A stretch of 64,000 nt of DNA from DATKGL01 sp035510795 (GTDB lineage: Bacteria; Patescibacteriota; Saccharimonadia; Saccharimonadales; UBA4665), in NCBI GenBank assembly GCA_035510795.1, contig DATKGL010000025.1, positions 1-64,000 on the forward strand. Reading direction: 5' to 3'. The translations under genes were made by a program, and so were the position numbers. The notes under the pieces are model-generated. The model saw only the letters and a program-made list of their open reading frames with translations, searched no databases and was not told where the DNA came from. This document shows positions 43,651-52,329 of the stretch, in pieces (position 1 is the first letter of the stretch; each line of letters starts with the position of its first letter).

Positions 43651-44967
43651 TTATTGATCATAGGTATCAAACAGCCAAAGAGGGATGTTAGCTTCAGCGG
43701 CCTGATGAACAAAAGTCGTGAAGACAGCCGTGCCCGGACCATCGTTAGGAGACGTTTGCCAATATGACCAATCGTCGGCTTCGGAAGTGTTAGATTTATT
43801 CTGGGCAAATAAGTGAATCGCAACGCTAAAGCCTTGAGCCTGCAGGGCTTTCGCCTGTGCCAGGACCCCATTTAACATGCCTTGGCGCTGTAGGGGTTGA
43901 AGCGTTACTGTTTCGGCGCTATTTTGGGTATACATCTGATTAAATGTTCCTGTATTGAACCAAATACTACTTATTCCGAGCGCCTTAGCCGCCTCGCTGG
44001 CTAAGTTCGTCGGTAAATAAACGCTCGGGTCATAGTCCGCGGCACCCAACTGGTCGGCTGGTGGCGCCCACGGGAATCCTTGAAGTCCGAAGCTATCGAC
44101 AAGGCCCGTCGGGATCCCCTGTAAATATGGCAACAGGCTGCTATAACTACCGCCACTCCACGAGCTGGCCGATGGATAGCTTTCACTGTTTAACAAAATG
44201 GCCGACAGGCTACTGGGAAAGTATTTTTTTTGAAATTGGATCGTCTTGACTACGTCAGCTGAGTAAGTCGCCGGATCGTCAGTCGTCCATATCGGCATAT
44301 TTCCTTCCGGCAGAATTACCCACATTCCCATCATCGCATCGGTCACACCGTCGGCTTTCAGGTCGGCGAAGTAGGCGTCAAGCGCACTATCATAAGCCCC
44401 GGCTTGATAAAGATTAAGGTCAATATTGGTACCGTTATCGGTGTCGGGCTCCATGAAGACCAAGGGCTTGATACCAAAGCTGGCATATTCGATAAGTTTT
44501 GTTGCCGCGTCGCTGGCGTCTGATGCGGCAGCAGCGACAGTGATTGGCGTTGGGACAAAGAAAGACGACCGATTTACTAAGTTGCCGTTGCAAAGTTGTT
44601 CATACTGAGCCAATTTACGCAGTTCGGGAGCTATCGCGGTTGCCAAGCCAGTTACGGGGGGCGAGAACAAGCCGGTACACGAGTCGTTTACCAGGTCAGT
44701 CGATGGCGAAGATGAACTAACCGGGTTGGCGACGACACTCAGGCGCCCAGACGAGGAGGCGGTCCCGGGTCGCGAAAGTTTAACTTCGCTATTGCCTGCC
44801 GCTGAGTAAACCTGGTGGGGCTCCGGAAAAGTTGAAGTCCTTACAACCAGCGGATCAGCATAGGCAATCGCGAACATGCTTCCCGTTAGGCATGTGAAGA
44901 CAAACACACTTAAAAACCTGAGTTTGTTTACTTTCGGTCTAACCCTCTGGCCAAGCCTGTACACCAT
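43651..44967 (-). CDS. secreted protein, possible TIM-barrel glycoside hydrolase
   Basis: This protein of about 438 residues starts with a basic segment and a hydrophobic signal or anchor (about 18-36, followed by YADPLVV). A Ser/Thr/Pro-rich linker leads to a globular domain from about residue 120. It has alternating helices and strands with acidic ends, such as IKPLVFMEPDTD, GMWVILPEGNMPIW, DSFGLQGFPWAP and SSIWFNTGTFNQM. This layout suggests a beta/alpha barrel like GH26 or related hydrolases, but no signature is decisive. It ends 23 nt from the stop of the convergent flavoprotein gene. I place the start at ATG 44967; an upstream TTG is possible. Confidence 0.5.
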   Translation of the reverse strand: MVYRLGQRVRPKVNKLRFLSVFVFTCLTGSMFAIAYADPLVVRTSTFPEPHQVYSAAGNSEVKLSRPGTASSSGRLSVVANPVSSSSPSTDLVNDSCTGLFSPPVTGLATAIAPELRKLAQYEQLCNGNLVNRSSFFVPTPITVAAAASDASDAATKLIEYASFGIKPLVFMEPDTDNGTNIDLNLYQAGAYDSALDAYFADLKADGVTDAMMGMWVILPEGNMPIWTTDDPATYSADVVKTIQFQKKYFPSSLSAILLNSESYPSASSWSGGSYSSLLPYLQGIPTGLVDSFGLQGFPWAPPADQLGAADYDPSVYLPTNLASEAAKALGISSIWFNTGTFNQMYTQNSAETVTLQPLQRQGMLNGVLAQAKALQAQGFSVAIHLFAQNKSNTSEADDWSYWQTSPNDGPGTAVFTTFVHQAAEANIPLWLFDTYDQ

Positions 44968-45072
44968 ATTAATGTCATGATAGATTAGTTTTTGCCTTAA
45001 AAGCAAATTTGTTTTAGTCTAACAATTACCACTAACATGATGGCTTTTTGAATACACTACCGAATCTAAATA

Positions 45073-45092
45073 TTGAGTTAAATGCTACTCAA
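45073..45092 (-). other. small inverted repeat after the DHA2 transporter gene
   Basis: TTGAGT (45073-45078) and ACTCAA (45087-45092) form a 6-bp stem with an 8-nt loop 4 nt below the transporter stop. There is no clear U-run, so it would be a weak terminator at best. Confidence 0.25.
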
Positions 45093-45095
45093 CGA

Positions 45096-46661
45096 CTAGA
45101 CTTCTTCGGTCCCTTTTATGGTCGAGCGAAGTGGAATTTCCTTCAGAAAGAGAGCAACCACAAAGGACAGTACGACAAACGGGATCGCCAATAAGAATAA
45201 GTCGTGGAAAGACAAAGTAAAGGCTTGCAAAACGTCATGGCTAATGCTCGGCGGCAGCTTAGCGAAAGCGGCCGGGGCAACACCATTCTCAATCTGACTG
45301 GCATTAATAACCAGATGTCCGCTGGCGGCTGGCGGTAACAAGTCTTTCAAGTGGAGAGTTAAACGATTAATTAGAACAGCTCCGAAAATTGCTCCTCCCA
45401 GCGAACTGCCGATACTCCGGAAAAATGTGGCCACCGCCGTTGATACGCCCAACTCCTCATGGGGGACTGAGTTTTGGACGGCGAGCGTCATTACCTGCAT
45501 AAAAGAACCGATACCATAGCCTAATACCACCATCCAAAACGACATCTTCAACTGAGAGCTGTGAATTTCAAGGTGGCTAAACAGCCATAGCCCCAGTGCC
45601 GTGATTAGTGACCCGGTGATAGGGAAAATTTTATAATGGCCGAATTTGGTTATCAGCCGCCCGCTCGATATCACGCCAGTGAGCATCCCAACTACCATTG
45701 GCAGCAACAATAAACCTGATTTGATTGCCGAATCTCCCCGGACAATCTGTTGAAATTCTGGGATAAATAATACCCCAGCAAAGAGAGCTAGTCCTGACAC
45801 AAGAGACAGCAGTACCGACACCGAAAATATCCTATTCTCAAATAAGTGCATCGGCATCAGCGCATCGACACCTAGACGACGTTCATAAAGGACGAACAGT
45901 ATTCCCGCCACTACCGTACCCGAAAATAAACCAATAATGATATTAGATCCCCAAGGGTATGTTATGCCGCCAAGGACAGTTGCTAATATCATAGGCACGA
46001 CTGTAGCCGCCAGCAAAACAGCCCCGGCGTAATCAATTTTTTTCTCCGAACGCGTGACGGGCAAGTGTAGTCTGGCCCCAATTGTCGCAAGAGCAAACAA
46101 ACCAAGCGGAATGTTAATATAGAATATCCAGCGCCATGACAATGAATCTGTAAAGAATCCGCCGAGCAGCGGCCCGGCTATGCTCGAGATCCCAAATACC
46201 GCTCCGACATAACCCAAATACTTACCTCTTTGGCGTGGAGACACCACGTCGCCAATGATAGTCATCGATAGAGCCATCAATCCACCACCGCCAATTCCCT
46301 GGAGCCCCCGAAACGCCACTAACTGATCCATATTCTGGGATAAGCCGCAAAGTGCCGACCCGATTAGAAATATAATGATCGATGCCTGAAAAATTTTCTT
46401 ACGGCCGTATTGGTCGCTGATTTTTCCGTATAGCGGTGTCGCTACAGCGCTGGTGAGTAAATAAGAGGTGGCTACCCAGGATAATTTGCTAAGACCATGC
46501 AGATCGGTCGCAATCCTAGGCAGTGCCGTCGCCACGATCGTCTGATCTAGGGCGCCAAGCAACATCGCCAGCATAAGCGCCACGATAATAAACATGATCT
46601 CTTCATGGCTTCGTTCGCGATGATGATCAACTACAGCAGTGCCGTGACTAGATTTTTCCAT
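45096..46661 (-). CDS. DHA2-family MFS drug efflux transporter (EmrB/QacA-like)
   Basis: The 521-residue protein has about 14 membrane helices. The first helix contains the DHA motif LGALDQTIVATALPRI (about 38-53). GKISDQYGRKKIF is MFS motif A, and VGAVFGISSIAGPLLGG is motif C of proton-driven antiporters. It is likely to export lipophilic toxic compounds at the expense of the proton gradient; the substrate is unknown. It lies 13 nt downstream of an AbrB-type regulator. Confidence 0.92.
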   Translation of the reverse strand: MEKSSHGTAVVDHHRERSHEEIMFIIVALMLAMLLGALDQTIVATALPRIATDLHGLSKLSWVATSYLLTSAVATPLYGKISDQYGRKKIFQASIIIFLIGSALCGLSQNMDQLVAFRGLQGIGGGGLMALSMTIIGDVVSPRQRGKYLGYVGAVFGISSIAGPLLGGFFTDSLSWRWIFYINIPLGLFALATIGARLHLPVTRSEKKIDYAGAVLLAATVVPMILATVLGGITYPWGSNIIIGLFSGTVVAGILFVLYERRLGVDALMPMHLFENRIFSVSVLLSLVSGLALFAGVLFIPEFQQIVRGDSAIKSGLLLLPMVVGMLTGVISSGRLITKFGHYKIFPITGSLITALGLWLFSHLEIHSSQLKMSFWMVVLGYGIGSFMQVMTLAVQNSVPHEELGVSTAVATFFRSIGSSLGGAIFGAVLINRLTLHLKDLLPPAASGHLVINASQIENGVAPAAFAKLPPSISHDVLQAFTLSFHDLFLLAIPFVVLSFVVALFLKEIPLRSTIKGTEEV

Positions 46662-46674
46662 TAATTACCACCCC

Positions 46675-46920
46675 TTATTTCAGTAATTCTTTAGCGTCAC
46701 TTAGTTTTTCGAGCATTTTTTGAACACTAGCTTCGAGACTGTCAGGTTTAATTAGCGTCAGCCCATACTTGGATGGATGAACCATTACCAACAGCTTATC
46801 GCCAATCTGAAGATCAATCGAAGAACGGACATGAGCCGGTATCACTACCTGACCCTTGTCGTTAACCGTTACGATACCAGCAATTGAAGATTCGTGATTC
46901 GGATTTTTATTAAAATTCAT
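46675..46920 (-). CDS. AbrB/MazE-type DNA-binding protein
   Basis: The 81-residue protein has a SpoVT-AbrB swapped-hairpin domain at about 13-57: IVTVNDKGQVVIPAHVRSSI, then IGDKLLVMVHPSKYGLTL. Such dimers are transition-state regulators or antitoxins. No partner toxin is adjacent. The DHA2 pump gene follows at 13 nt, so it most likely regulates the pump and itself, which is inference from position. Confidence 0.8.
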   Translation of the reverse strand: MNFNKNPNHESSIAGIVTVNDKGQVVIPAHVRSSIDLQIGDKLLVMVHPSKYGLTLIKPDSLEASVQKMLEKLSDAKELLK

Positions 46921-46934
46921 AAATTTACTAGATA

Positions 46935-46963
46935 ACTATACCTAATTTGCCCGGAATTACCAA
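46935..46963 (-). promoter_or_regulatory. promoter of the AbrB-type / DHA2 pump operon
   Basis: -35 TTGGTA (46958-46963), 17-nt spacer, -10 TATAGT (46935-46940) on the minus strand. The leader is about 7 nt, with no Shine-Dalgarno. Confidence 0.55.
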
Positions 46964-46979
46964 ACTATTTTTTTTGTGG

Positions 46980-47333
46980 CTACTGAACTAACGACTGAAT
47001 TTGTTTAATGATATCCTCAGGATGCTCAACTTCAATTACTAATTTTGAGTAGGTGTCGTGTTTGAGCGTGATCAGTATGGCTTTCTTCGGGTCATGAACA
47101 TCCCAGAATGATTTTTTGCCGTTTTCTTTGAATGTCCCGATCTGCACGCGACCGGCAAATATCGTGCCGATTCCAAAAGTGGCATGGCGAAAATCCATCA
47201 CCGGTTGATCGTTATGTTCGGCTTTTTCAATATCAGCCAGAGGTATCTCCACGCGCCCTTTAAACGCTAATAGCCTATCGATACCCTTGAGTTTTACGGT
47301 TAGTGATTGTTGGTTGAATGTTATTGCTGTCAT
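46980..47333 (-). CDS. bacterial PH-like domain protein
   Basis: The 117-residue protein fits a pleckstrin-like beta barrel plus helix. LLAFKGRVEIPLADIEKAE is a typical strand-turn segment, then GTIFAGRVQIGTFKENGK, FWDVHDPKKAILITLK, and a C-terminal helix HPEDIIKQIQSLV. Proteins with this pattern are widespread and of unknown function. It stands alone, upstream of the ABC transporter on the other strand. Confidence 0.65.
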   Translation of the reverse strand: MTAITFNQQSLTVKLKGIDRLLAFKGRVEIPLADIEKAEHNDQPVMDFRHATFGIGTIFAGRVQIGTFKENGKKSFWDVHDPKKAILITLKHDTYSKLVIEVEHPEDIIKQIQSLVQ

Positions 47334-47339
47334 GAATTA

Positions 47340-47348
47340 AATATATCA
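47340..47348 (-). promoter_or_regulatory. extended -10 promoter of the PH-like gene, leaderless
   Basis: TGATATATT on the minus strand; TATATT (47340-47345) ends 6 nt before the ATG. No Shine-Dalgarno is seen. Confidence 0.5.
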
Positions 47349-47373
47349 CGGCTGCTGGTGAGCTAACGGTAAT

Positions 47374-47388
47374 GTTGTCTTCGACAGA
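47374..47388. promoter_or_regulatory. TGTCT-N5-AGACA inverted repeat upstream of the ABC exporter
   Basis: A perfect 5-bp inverted repeat around a TCGAC centre lies about 15 nt before a TATACT -10 candidate (about 47402). Its place is right for an operator, but no regulator is known. Confidence 0.3.
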
Positions 47389-47444
47389 CAGCGATTAGGT
47401 TATACTTAGACTACAAAATAATCAACCAGGAGGATAGTGCCCGC

Positions 47445-48425
47445 ATGGCGAAACCCGTAGTACTAACAAAAGATTTAAAAAAATATTTTTCGGGAAAAAG
47501 AGGGGTTGTTAAGGCTGTTGACGGAGTTAATTTATCGGTTCCCGGCGGTGAGATATTCGGTTTTTTAGGCCCTAACGGCGCCGGTAAAACTACTACTTTG
47601 CGTATGCTGGCAACTCTTATGGACCCCACCAGCGGTAGCATTACTATTGCCGGCTTCGATACGGCAAAACAACCCGATGAAGTGCGCCGGCATATCGGCT
47701 ATGTTGGCCAAAACGGCGGTTCCGACAGACCAGCCACAGGAGTAGAAAATCTAATCCTACAGGGACGCCTGTATGGAATGTCGGACCAGGAGGCGAAAGA
47801 ACGGGCCCAAGAGCTTATCAAACTGCTGCAGTTAGACGATTTTTCCGACAGAATAGTCTATACCTATTCCGGCGGACAACGGCGGCGACTAGATGTAGCG
47901 ATCGGCATCATGCATCGGCCGGATGTTCTGTTTTTAGATGAACCGACAGTCGGGCTTGATCCGCAAAATCGGGCAAATCTTTGGAAAGAGATTATCAAAC
48001 TAAAAGAAGTCGGTGTGACAATCTTTATAACAACTCACTATATGGAGGAAGCGGACGTCCTGTCTGACCGTCTGACAATTATCGACCAAGGTAAAATTGT
48101 AGCTGAGGGGACACCAAAGACTCTAAAAAAAGCCGTTGGCGGAGACTGCATTTCCATCAGTATCGAAAAACAGGATGAACTAGGTAATAAATTAATTGAA
48201 TTGCTTAAAAAAGAGGACTATACGCAACAAGTGTTGCAGGATTCGGGATATATAAAAACCTACGTTAAAAATGATGCCGCGGCTGTAACGCAATTCATGA
48301 AATTAATCGACCAGCAAAAGATCAAACTTCGATCAATAGTTATTACGGAGCCGTCGCTGGATGACGTATTTTTGAAAAAAACAGGTTACTCGTTAAGAGA
48401 CAAAGACATTGAGGGGGATAAATAA
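47445..48425 (+). CDS. ABC exporter ATP-binding protein (DrrA-like)
   Basis: The 326-residue ATPase has Walker A GPNGAGKTTTL (about 45-55), signature YSGGQRRRLDVA and Walker B VLFLDEPTVGLDP. The C-terminal extension is typical of DrrA/ABC-2 exporters of drugs, lipids or polysaccharide. AGGAGG lies 11 nt upstream. The stop overlaps the start of the permease gene by 1 nt. Confidence 0.93.
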   Translation: MAKPVVLTKDLKKYFSGKRGVVKAVDGVNLSVPGGEIFGFLGPNGAGKTTTLRMLATLMDPTSGSITIAGFDTAKQPDEVRRHIGYVGQNGGSDRPATGVENLILQGRLYGMSDQEAKERAQELIKLLQLDDFSDRIVYTYSGGQRRRLDVAIGIMHRPDVLFLDEPTVGLDPQNRANLWKEIIKLKEVGVTIFITTHYMEEADVLSDRLTIIDQGKIVAEGTPKTLKKAVGGDCISISIEKQDELGNKLIELLKKEDYTQQVLQDSGYIKTYVKNDAAAVTQFMKLIDQQKIKLRSIVITEPSLDDVFLKKTGYSLRDKDIEGDK

Positions 48426-49183
48426 TGAAAACTCTGCACGATACTAGGCTTCTGTTCTGGCGAAAGATGATGGAAACTTTGCGCAACCCGATATACATCA
48501 TAATTAGTATGCTGACCCCTGTTATTTACCTGTTGCTCTTTTCACCGCTGCTTAAAAAACTGACCATTCCCGGTTATAGCTCTAAGGATATTCTTAATCT
48601 ATTCGTTCCGGGATTGCTGGTAATCGTGGCATTTTTAAGCGGTCTTTTTGTCGGCTACAACATGATTGACGAAGTTAAAAACGGAGTCATAGAACGGTTC
48701 CGTGTCACGCCCGTCAGCCGGTTCGCTTTACTGGCCGGAAGAGTCCTGCGGGATCTGACTAACACATTAGTAATAGTAGTCTTCTTTACGCTTATCGCTA
48801 TTCCGTTTGGGTTCCATGTCCACATTCTTGGCTATCTCGTCCTGCTGATTTTAGTAGCGCTGTTGCTGATTACTACTTCATCGTTCGGCAATGCTCTCGG
48901 GTTGATTTTGAAAGATGAAGACAGGTTGTCTCCGATAGTCCAAGGTATTAACCTGCCAATAATCCTGCTCTCCGGGATGCTGCTGCCTATGGTGCTGGCG
49001 CCAACCTGGCTGCAGGTTGTTGCACATTTCAACCCCGCCTATTATGCGGTTGTAGCCGGACGCTTATTGGTTGCCGGGCATGTTTTCCAAGCTCAAGTCG
49101 GCGAAGCCTTCCTGTTTATGGTTCCTCTGGCAGCTGTTGTGGTTATTTGGGCGACAAAAGCCTTTAACAACGCTTTGTCTTGA
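48425..49183 (+). CDS. ABC-2 type transporter permease (DrrB-like)
   Basis: The 252-residue protein has six predicted membrane helices and the ABC-2 coupling region MIDEVKNGVIERFRVTPVSR (about 81-100). It forms the membrane part of an exporter with the ATPase before it. The substrate is unknown. It ends 21 nt from the stop of the convergent PIG-V-like gene. Confidence 0.9.
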   Translation: MKTLHDTRLLFWRKMMETLRNPIYIIISMLTPVIYLLLFSPLLKKLTIPGYSSKDILNLFVPGLLVIVAFLSGLFVGYNMIDEVKNGVIERFRVTPVSRFALLAGRVLRDLTNTLVIVVFFTLIAIPFGFHVHILGYLVLLILVALLLITTSSFGNALGLILKDEDRLSPIVQGINLPIILLSGMLLPMVLAPTWLQVVAHFNPAYYAVVAGRLLVAGHVFQAQVGEAFLFMVPLAAVVVIWATKAFNNALS

Positions 49184-49204
49184 TCGGTTTGGCGAGCTAT
49201 TCAC

Positions 49205-50323
49205 CTAGCTAACGACGTAACCTGCCACAAACCGAATTAAAATGTAGGTCCAGCACAGGAAGAAAACTACAAGCACGCCGTAGCTCAGCAATTTTTTATT
49301 TCGGCAATAGTCATAGAGCATAAACGGCAGCGGAAAGGCCATCAAAGAATACCTGGGGAAACCGCCAAACTGACCGCCGACTAACGGTATCAGAAGGTAC
49401 AGGGCAGAATATATCGAGAAACTTTTTCGACGCTTCCACCAATAGACAACAGTCAATACGAGTGCCGCAGCAACAATGATGTCGATGGCAGACAAATTGC
49501 TCAGTCGACTCAATAGCGTCGTATGAAGCCAGCCGTGGTCCCTTTGGGCTGAGATAAATTCAAACGGGTTGTGATAACGAATCAACAAAAAAGTCATGTA
49601 GCTGATGAGACCTAAGCTACCGGCGCACAGCGTTATGACAATGTTGCGGATTCTGTCTTTTTCTTCAAACAGGATTAACGCCACCAACACCAGGACAAAT
49701 ATGCCCGTTATATGCGTGGCTGTCGCCAGCATGACAAACAGAGCGCTGGGCAGGTACTTCTTTTTCAGAGCATAATAGATTGCCCCTAAAGACAGAAATG
49801 CAAATAAACTTTCAGTATAGGCGGCTATAAAATATATTCCGCTGGGGAACAAAATAAAAAATAATACCGCCTTCAAAGCTTTAATGTTGGTAGTAACCCG
49901 GAAAAAAAGTTTAATAATCTTTTGGTAGTAATAAATCGCACCAATTAGGCTGGCCCAGGCAATGACCAGGGCGCTCATTAAAGATGAATTAATAATTTTA
50001 TCAACTATAAATATCAGAATCGGATAGAGCGGTAACCAGCCTGTCGAAAAATTACTAGTATAACCGTGGCGTGAAATATTTATATAGTCAACGCCGTCCC
50101 AATTAGCCAGAAAGCTCAACTTATTATGCGGCTCGAGCAAATAATGGATGTAATGAGGTTGATTGACCGCGATAACGGTTTTGCCGATTAAGCCGATAAC
50201 CAGTCCGACGATAACTACGCCAGCCGCCAGCAGAATTGCCAATATCCACTCCCGGCCAATGGCTAGTTTATACAGTTCCGAACATTTTGATTTTAATTGA
50301 ACTAATCTATTCTGGCGCTTCAC
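49205..50323 (-). CDS. integral membrane glycosyltransferase, PIG-V-like (GT-C)
   Basis: The 372-residue protein has about nine to ten membrane helices. The first outside loop carries LANWDGVDYINISRHGY, with an Asp in the position of the GT-C catalytic acid, followed by STGWLPLYPILI. This fits PIG-V-type mannosyltransferases that use lipid-linked sugars. The acceptor in this organism is unknown. It starts with GTG at 50323. A DnaA-box-like sequence lies just upstream. Confidence 0.75.
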   Translation of the reverse strand: MKRQNRLVQLKSKCSELYKLAIGREWILAILLAAGVVIVGLVIGLIGKTVIAVNQPHYIHYLLEPHNKLSFLANWDGVDYINISRHGYTSNFSTGWLPLYPILIFIVDKIINSSLMSALVIAWASLIGAIYYYQKIIKLFFRVTTNIKALKAVLFFILFPSGIYFIAAYTESLFAFLSLGAIYYALKKKYLPSALFVMLATATHITGIFVLVLVALILFEEKDRIRNIVITLCAGSLGLISYMTFLLIRYHNPFEFISAQRDHGWLHTTLLSRLSNLSAIDIIVAAALVLTVVYWWKRRKSFSIYSALYLLIPLVGGQFGGFPRYSLMAFPLPFMLYDYCRNKKLLSYGVLVVFFLCWTYILIRFVAGYVVS

Positions 50324-50332
50324 TGCATATAA

Positions 50333-50341
50333 TTATGCACA
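50333..50341 (+). other. DnaA-box-like sequence
   Basis: TTATGCACA matches TTATNCACA exactly. It is a single copy in an 83-bp A/T-rich gap between the PIG-V-like and deaminase genes. One box does not define an origin. Confidence 0.3.
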
Positions 50342-50406
50342 AATTTTCAATTTTCTTTCAATAAGGCTGGTATGGGTAATTTTGAGCCTGTTCAGCTTGT
50401 GAAATT

Positions 50407-50850
50407 CTATTTGTCGACGCCAGTAAACAGAGCTATTGCTTCATCCTGCAACACACCGGTAATTATTTCTACAGGATGGCTTGCGTCATCTGCCAATTGC
50501 TGAATGCCGATATTCCGTTTTCTGAAAAAATCCGGTAAATCGGCCCGGGCAGCACCTATCACAACCGTGGCAATGTCGGCTTGAAAGGCCGCTGAAGCAC
50601 ACATATTGCACGGCTCGCCGGAAGCGTAAAGCGTTGCTTCTGCTAAAGAGAGACTGCCTAATTGTTGGCAAGCTTTGCCGACAGCTAATAGCTCAGCGTG
50701 TTTGGTAACATCGTGCTCGGTCAGTTCCCGGCAGCGGTCAGTTGCTATGACTTCCCCGCCCTGAACGACAACCGCGCCAAAGGGATAGTTCCCCTCGGTC
50801 TTTGCAGTTTGGGCTTCAGCAATTGCTAGTCTCATGAATTTTTCGTGCAT
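50407..50850 (-). CDS. nucleoside/guanine deaminase-family protein
   Basis: The 147-residue CDA-fold zinc hydrolase has HAE in DVTKHAELLAVGKA (zinc His and proton-shuttle Glu) and the two zinc cysteines in GEPCNMC. It is close to guanine deaminase and TadA. TadA acts on tRNA-Arg and usually has a conserved NRxxxxxDPTAHAE context, which is not clearly present here, so a free-base or nucleoside substrate is more likely. A TATAAT lies 14 nt before the ATG. Confidence 0.8.
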   Translation of the reverse strand: MHEKFMRLAIAEAQTAKTEGNYPFGAVVVQGGEVIATDRCRELTEHDVTKHAELLAVGKACQQLGSLSLAEATLYASGEPCNMCASAAFQADIATVVIGAARADLPDFFRKRNIGIQQLADDASHPVEIITGVLQDEAIALFTGVDK

Positions 50851-50923
50851 GGTACTTATTTTAAATTATAATTTCGTTAAAATGTAACGCTTACGCTCCA
50901 GCGAGGTGGTAAATATAGCACTA

Positions 50924-51883
50924 TTAATTCTTTTGGGGGGTTTGTATTTTGCCTTCTAGGTATTGCCTGATCATCATGGCTGCCGTAGCACCTTCACCGA
51001 CAGCACTGGCGATTTGCATGGTGGCACCAGAGCGGACATCACCAGCCACAAAAACACCTTTCATTGAAGACTCTAAACGGCTATCGGTTTTAATCAACCC
51101 GATTGGATCAAGTTCGATTGCGCTACCAACTAAAAATTGAGAATTTGGCTGCAGCCCGACGAAAACAAATACCCCGTCAGTCGGAAATTCGACTTTTTTG
51201 TTAGTTGTTTTGTCAGTCCCGATAACTTTAGTAACCTTGTTATTCTCGCCTACAATTTCATCTGTCGTGGTATTAAAATGAACCGTTACTTTTTCTTTGT
51301 GTTTCTTCTCGAGCTCATGCACCAAGACGTCGCTGGCCCTAAAACTGTCGGCACGAACTAGCATATCAATATGCTTAGCGAATTTGGTTAAAAACATGGT
51401 CTCTTGAACGGCAGAATTACCGCCCCCGATAATAATGATATTTTTATCGCGGTAGAAAGCCCCGTCGCAAGTCGCACAGTAGTGAACGCCGCGGGCAAGA
51501 TATTCTTTTTCGCCCGGTACGCCGATCTTTTTATAGTCACTGCCGGTAGCAATTAGCACCGCCCGCGCGTATTGGTCGCCGATCGATGTCTCAAGTAATT
51601 TATATTTACCTTGGTCGGTTATCTTGGTCACTTCGCCGAGCTCGATGACTGCACCGAACCGCTCGGCTTGTTTGCGCAGTTTACTTGACAAGTCCAGCCC
51701 TGACGTCCCGTCCGGAAAACCGGGGTAGTTATCTATCCAGTCGGTTATTGCCGCCAAGCCGCCAATAGCTCCTCTTTCGAACAAAAGAGTTTCGATATCC
51801 TCCCGGGTGGTATAGACAGCAGCAGTCAGTGCTGCCGGCCCTGCTCCAATCATAATTACGTCATGGGTGTTTTTATCATTCAT
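50924..51883 (-). CDS. trxB: thioredoxin reductase
   Basis: The 319-residue flavoprotein has an FAD site GAGPAALTAAVY (about 13-24), a redox pair CATC in HYCATCDGAFY and an NADPH site GGGNSAVQE. The C-terminal FAD segment is GVFVAGDVRSG. It reduces thioredoxin or glutaredoxin-like proteins. It lies downstream of a glutaredoxin gene with a perfect 13-bp inverted repeat between them. Confidence 0.95.
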   Translation of the reverse strand: MNDKNTHDVIMIGAGPAALTAAVYTTREDIETLLFERGAIGGLAAITDWIDNYPGFPDGTSGLDLSSKLRKQAERFGAVIELGEVTKITDQGKYKLLETSIGDQYARAVLIATGSDYKKIGVPGEKEYLARGVHYCATCDGAFYRDKNIIIIGGGNSAVQETMFLTKFAKHIDMLVRADSFRASDVLVHELEKKHKEKVTVHFNTTTDEIVGENNKVTKVIGTDKTTNKKVEFPTDGVFVFVGLQPNSQFLVGSAIELDPIGLIKTDSRLESSMKGVFVAGDVRSGATMQIASAVGEGATAAMMIRQYLEGKIQTPQKN

Positions 51884-51918
51884 ACTGATTTTCTTTATTG
51901 TAACCTACTCACTAAATA

Positions 51919-51951
51919 TTAATACCCTCAGATTTTTCCTGAGGGTATTAA
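51919..51951 (-). other. perfect 13-bp inverted repeat between glutaredoxin and trxB
   Basis: TTAATACCCTCAG and CTGAGGGTATTAA flank a 7-nt loop (ATTTTTC). No U-run follows on either strand, so it is not a classical terminator. It may be an operator, an mRNA hairpin separating the two genes, or a processing site. Confidence 0.55.
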
Positions 51952-51970
51952 GCCTTCTGATTCTTAAATA

Positions 51971-52219
51971 TCAATTAATTGCCGGTGCTAATTTCGCCAG
52001 ATTATAGCCAACGATTACCTGCTGAGTCTCGTCCTGAAGGGTCACGACAGTTACCGGTACGGTTAATGCGCCGCTAATCTGAAGCGCTTCAGCTTGGCGT
52101 TCGGGGAATTGATCCAGGTTGATTTCTTCATATTGGTGGCCTTTGGTACCCAGCCAGTTCTTGACCATGCCACAGTATGCGCAAGTGTTAGTAGTAAATA
52201 TTGTTATTTTTTTGACCAT
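51971..52219 (-). CDS. glutaredoxin-like protein
   Basis: The 82-residue thioredoxin-fold protein has TNTCAYCGMVKNWL with a CxxC redox site (residues 12-15). VPVTVVTL supplies the cis-Pro loop and GYNLAKLAP ends it. It resembles NrdH/glutaredoxins reduced by thioredoxin reductase, which is encoded next. GAGGG lies 8 nt before the ATG. Confidence 0.88.
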   Translation of the reverse strand: MVKKITIFTTNTCAYCGMVKNWLGTKGHQYEEINLDQFPERQAEALQISGALTVPVTVVTLQDETQQVIVGYNLAKLAPAIN

Positions 52220-52262
52220 ATTAGGGGCCCTCTTTGTTATGTTTTTAAGTATAAGCTAGATT

Positions 52263-52300
52263 ATATATAGTGTGAGTAATAATTTCAAGGCACTATATAT
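52263..52300. promoter_or_regulatory. 10-bp inverted repeat upstream of the glutaredoxin gene
   Basis: ATATATAGTG (52263-52272) and CACTATATAT (52291-52300) are perfect inverted copies 18 nt apart. They flank sequence just upstream of the glutaredoxin gene on the minus strand. A regulator site or an RNA stem are both possible. Confidence 0.45.
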
Positions 52301-52315
52301 TGTGTTTTTTAATAC

Positions 52316-52329
52316 ATTTGTGCACAAAT
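52316..52329. promoter_or_regulatory. 14-bp perfect palindrome downstream of the FKBP gene
   Basis: ATTTGTGCACAAAT is a perfect palindrome adjoining the FKBP stop codon and in the upstream region of glutaredoxin. It resembles a dimeric repressor site. Confidence 0.45.

Noticed and set aside
43461..43871. 136-codon minus-strand frame
   Set aside because: It overlaps the flavoprotein gene and the secreted protein gene and shows no protein-like composition.
50333..50341. Replication origin at the single DnaA box
   Set aside because: Only one perfect box lies in a short gap, with no cluster, no AT-rich unwinding element and no dnaA/dnaN nearby. The DnaA-domain-IV gene is 7 kb away.
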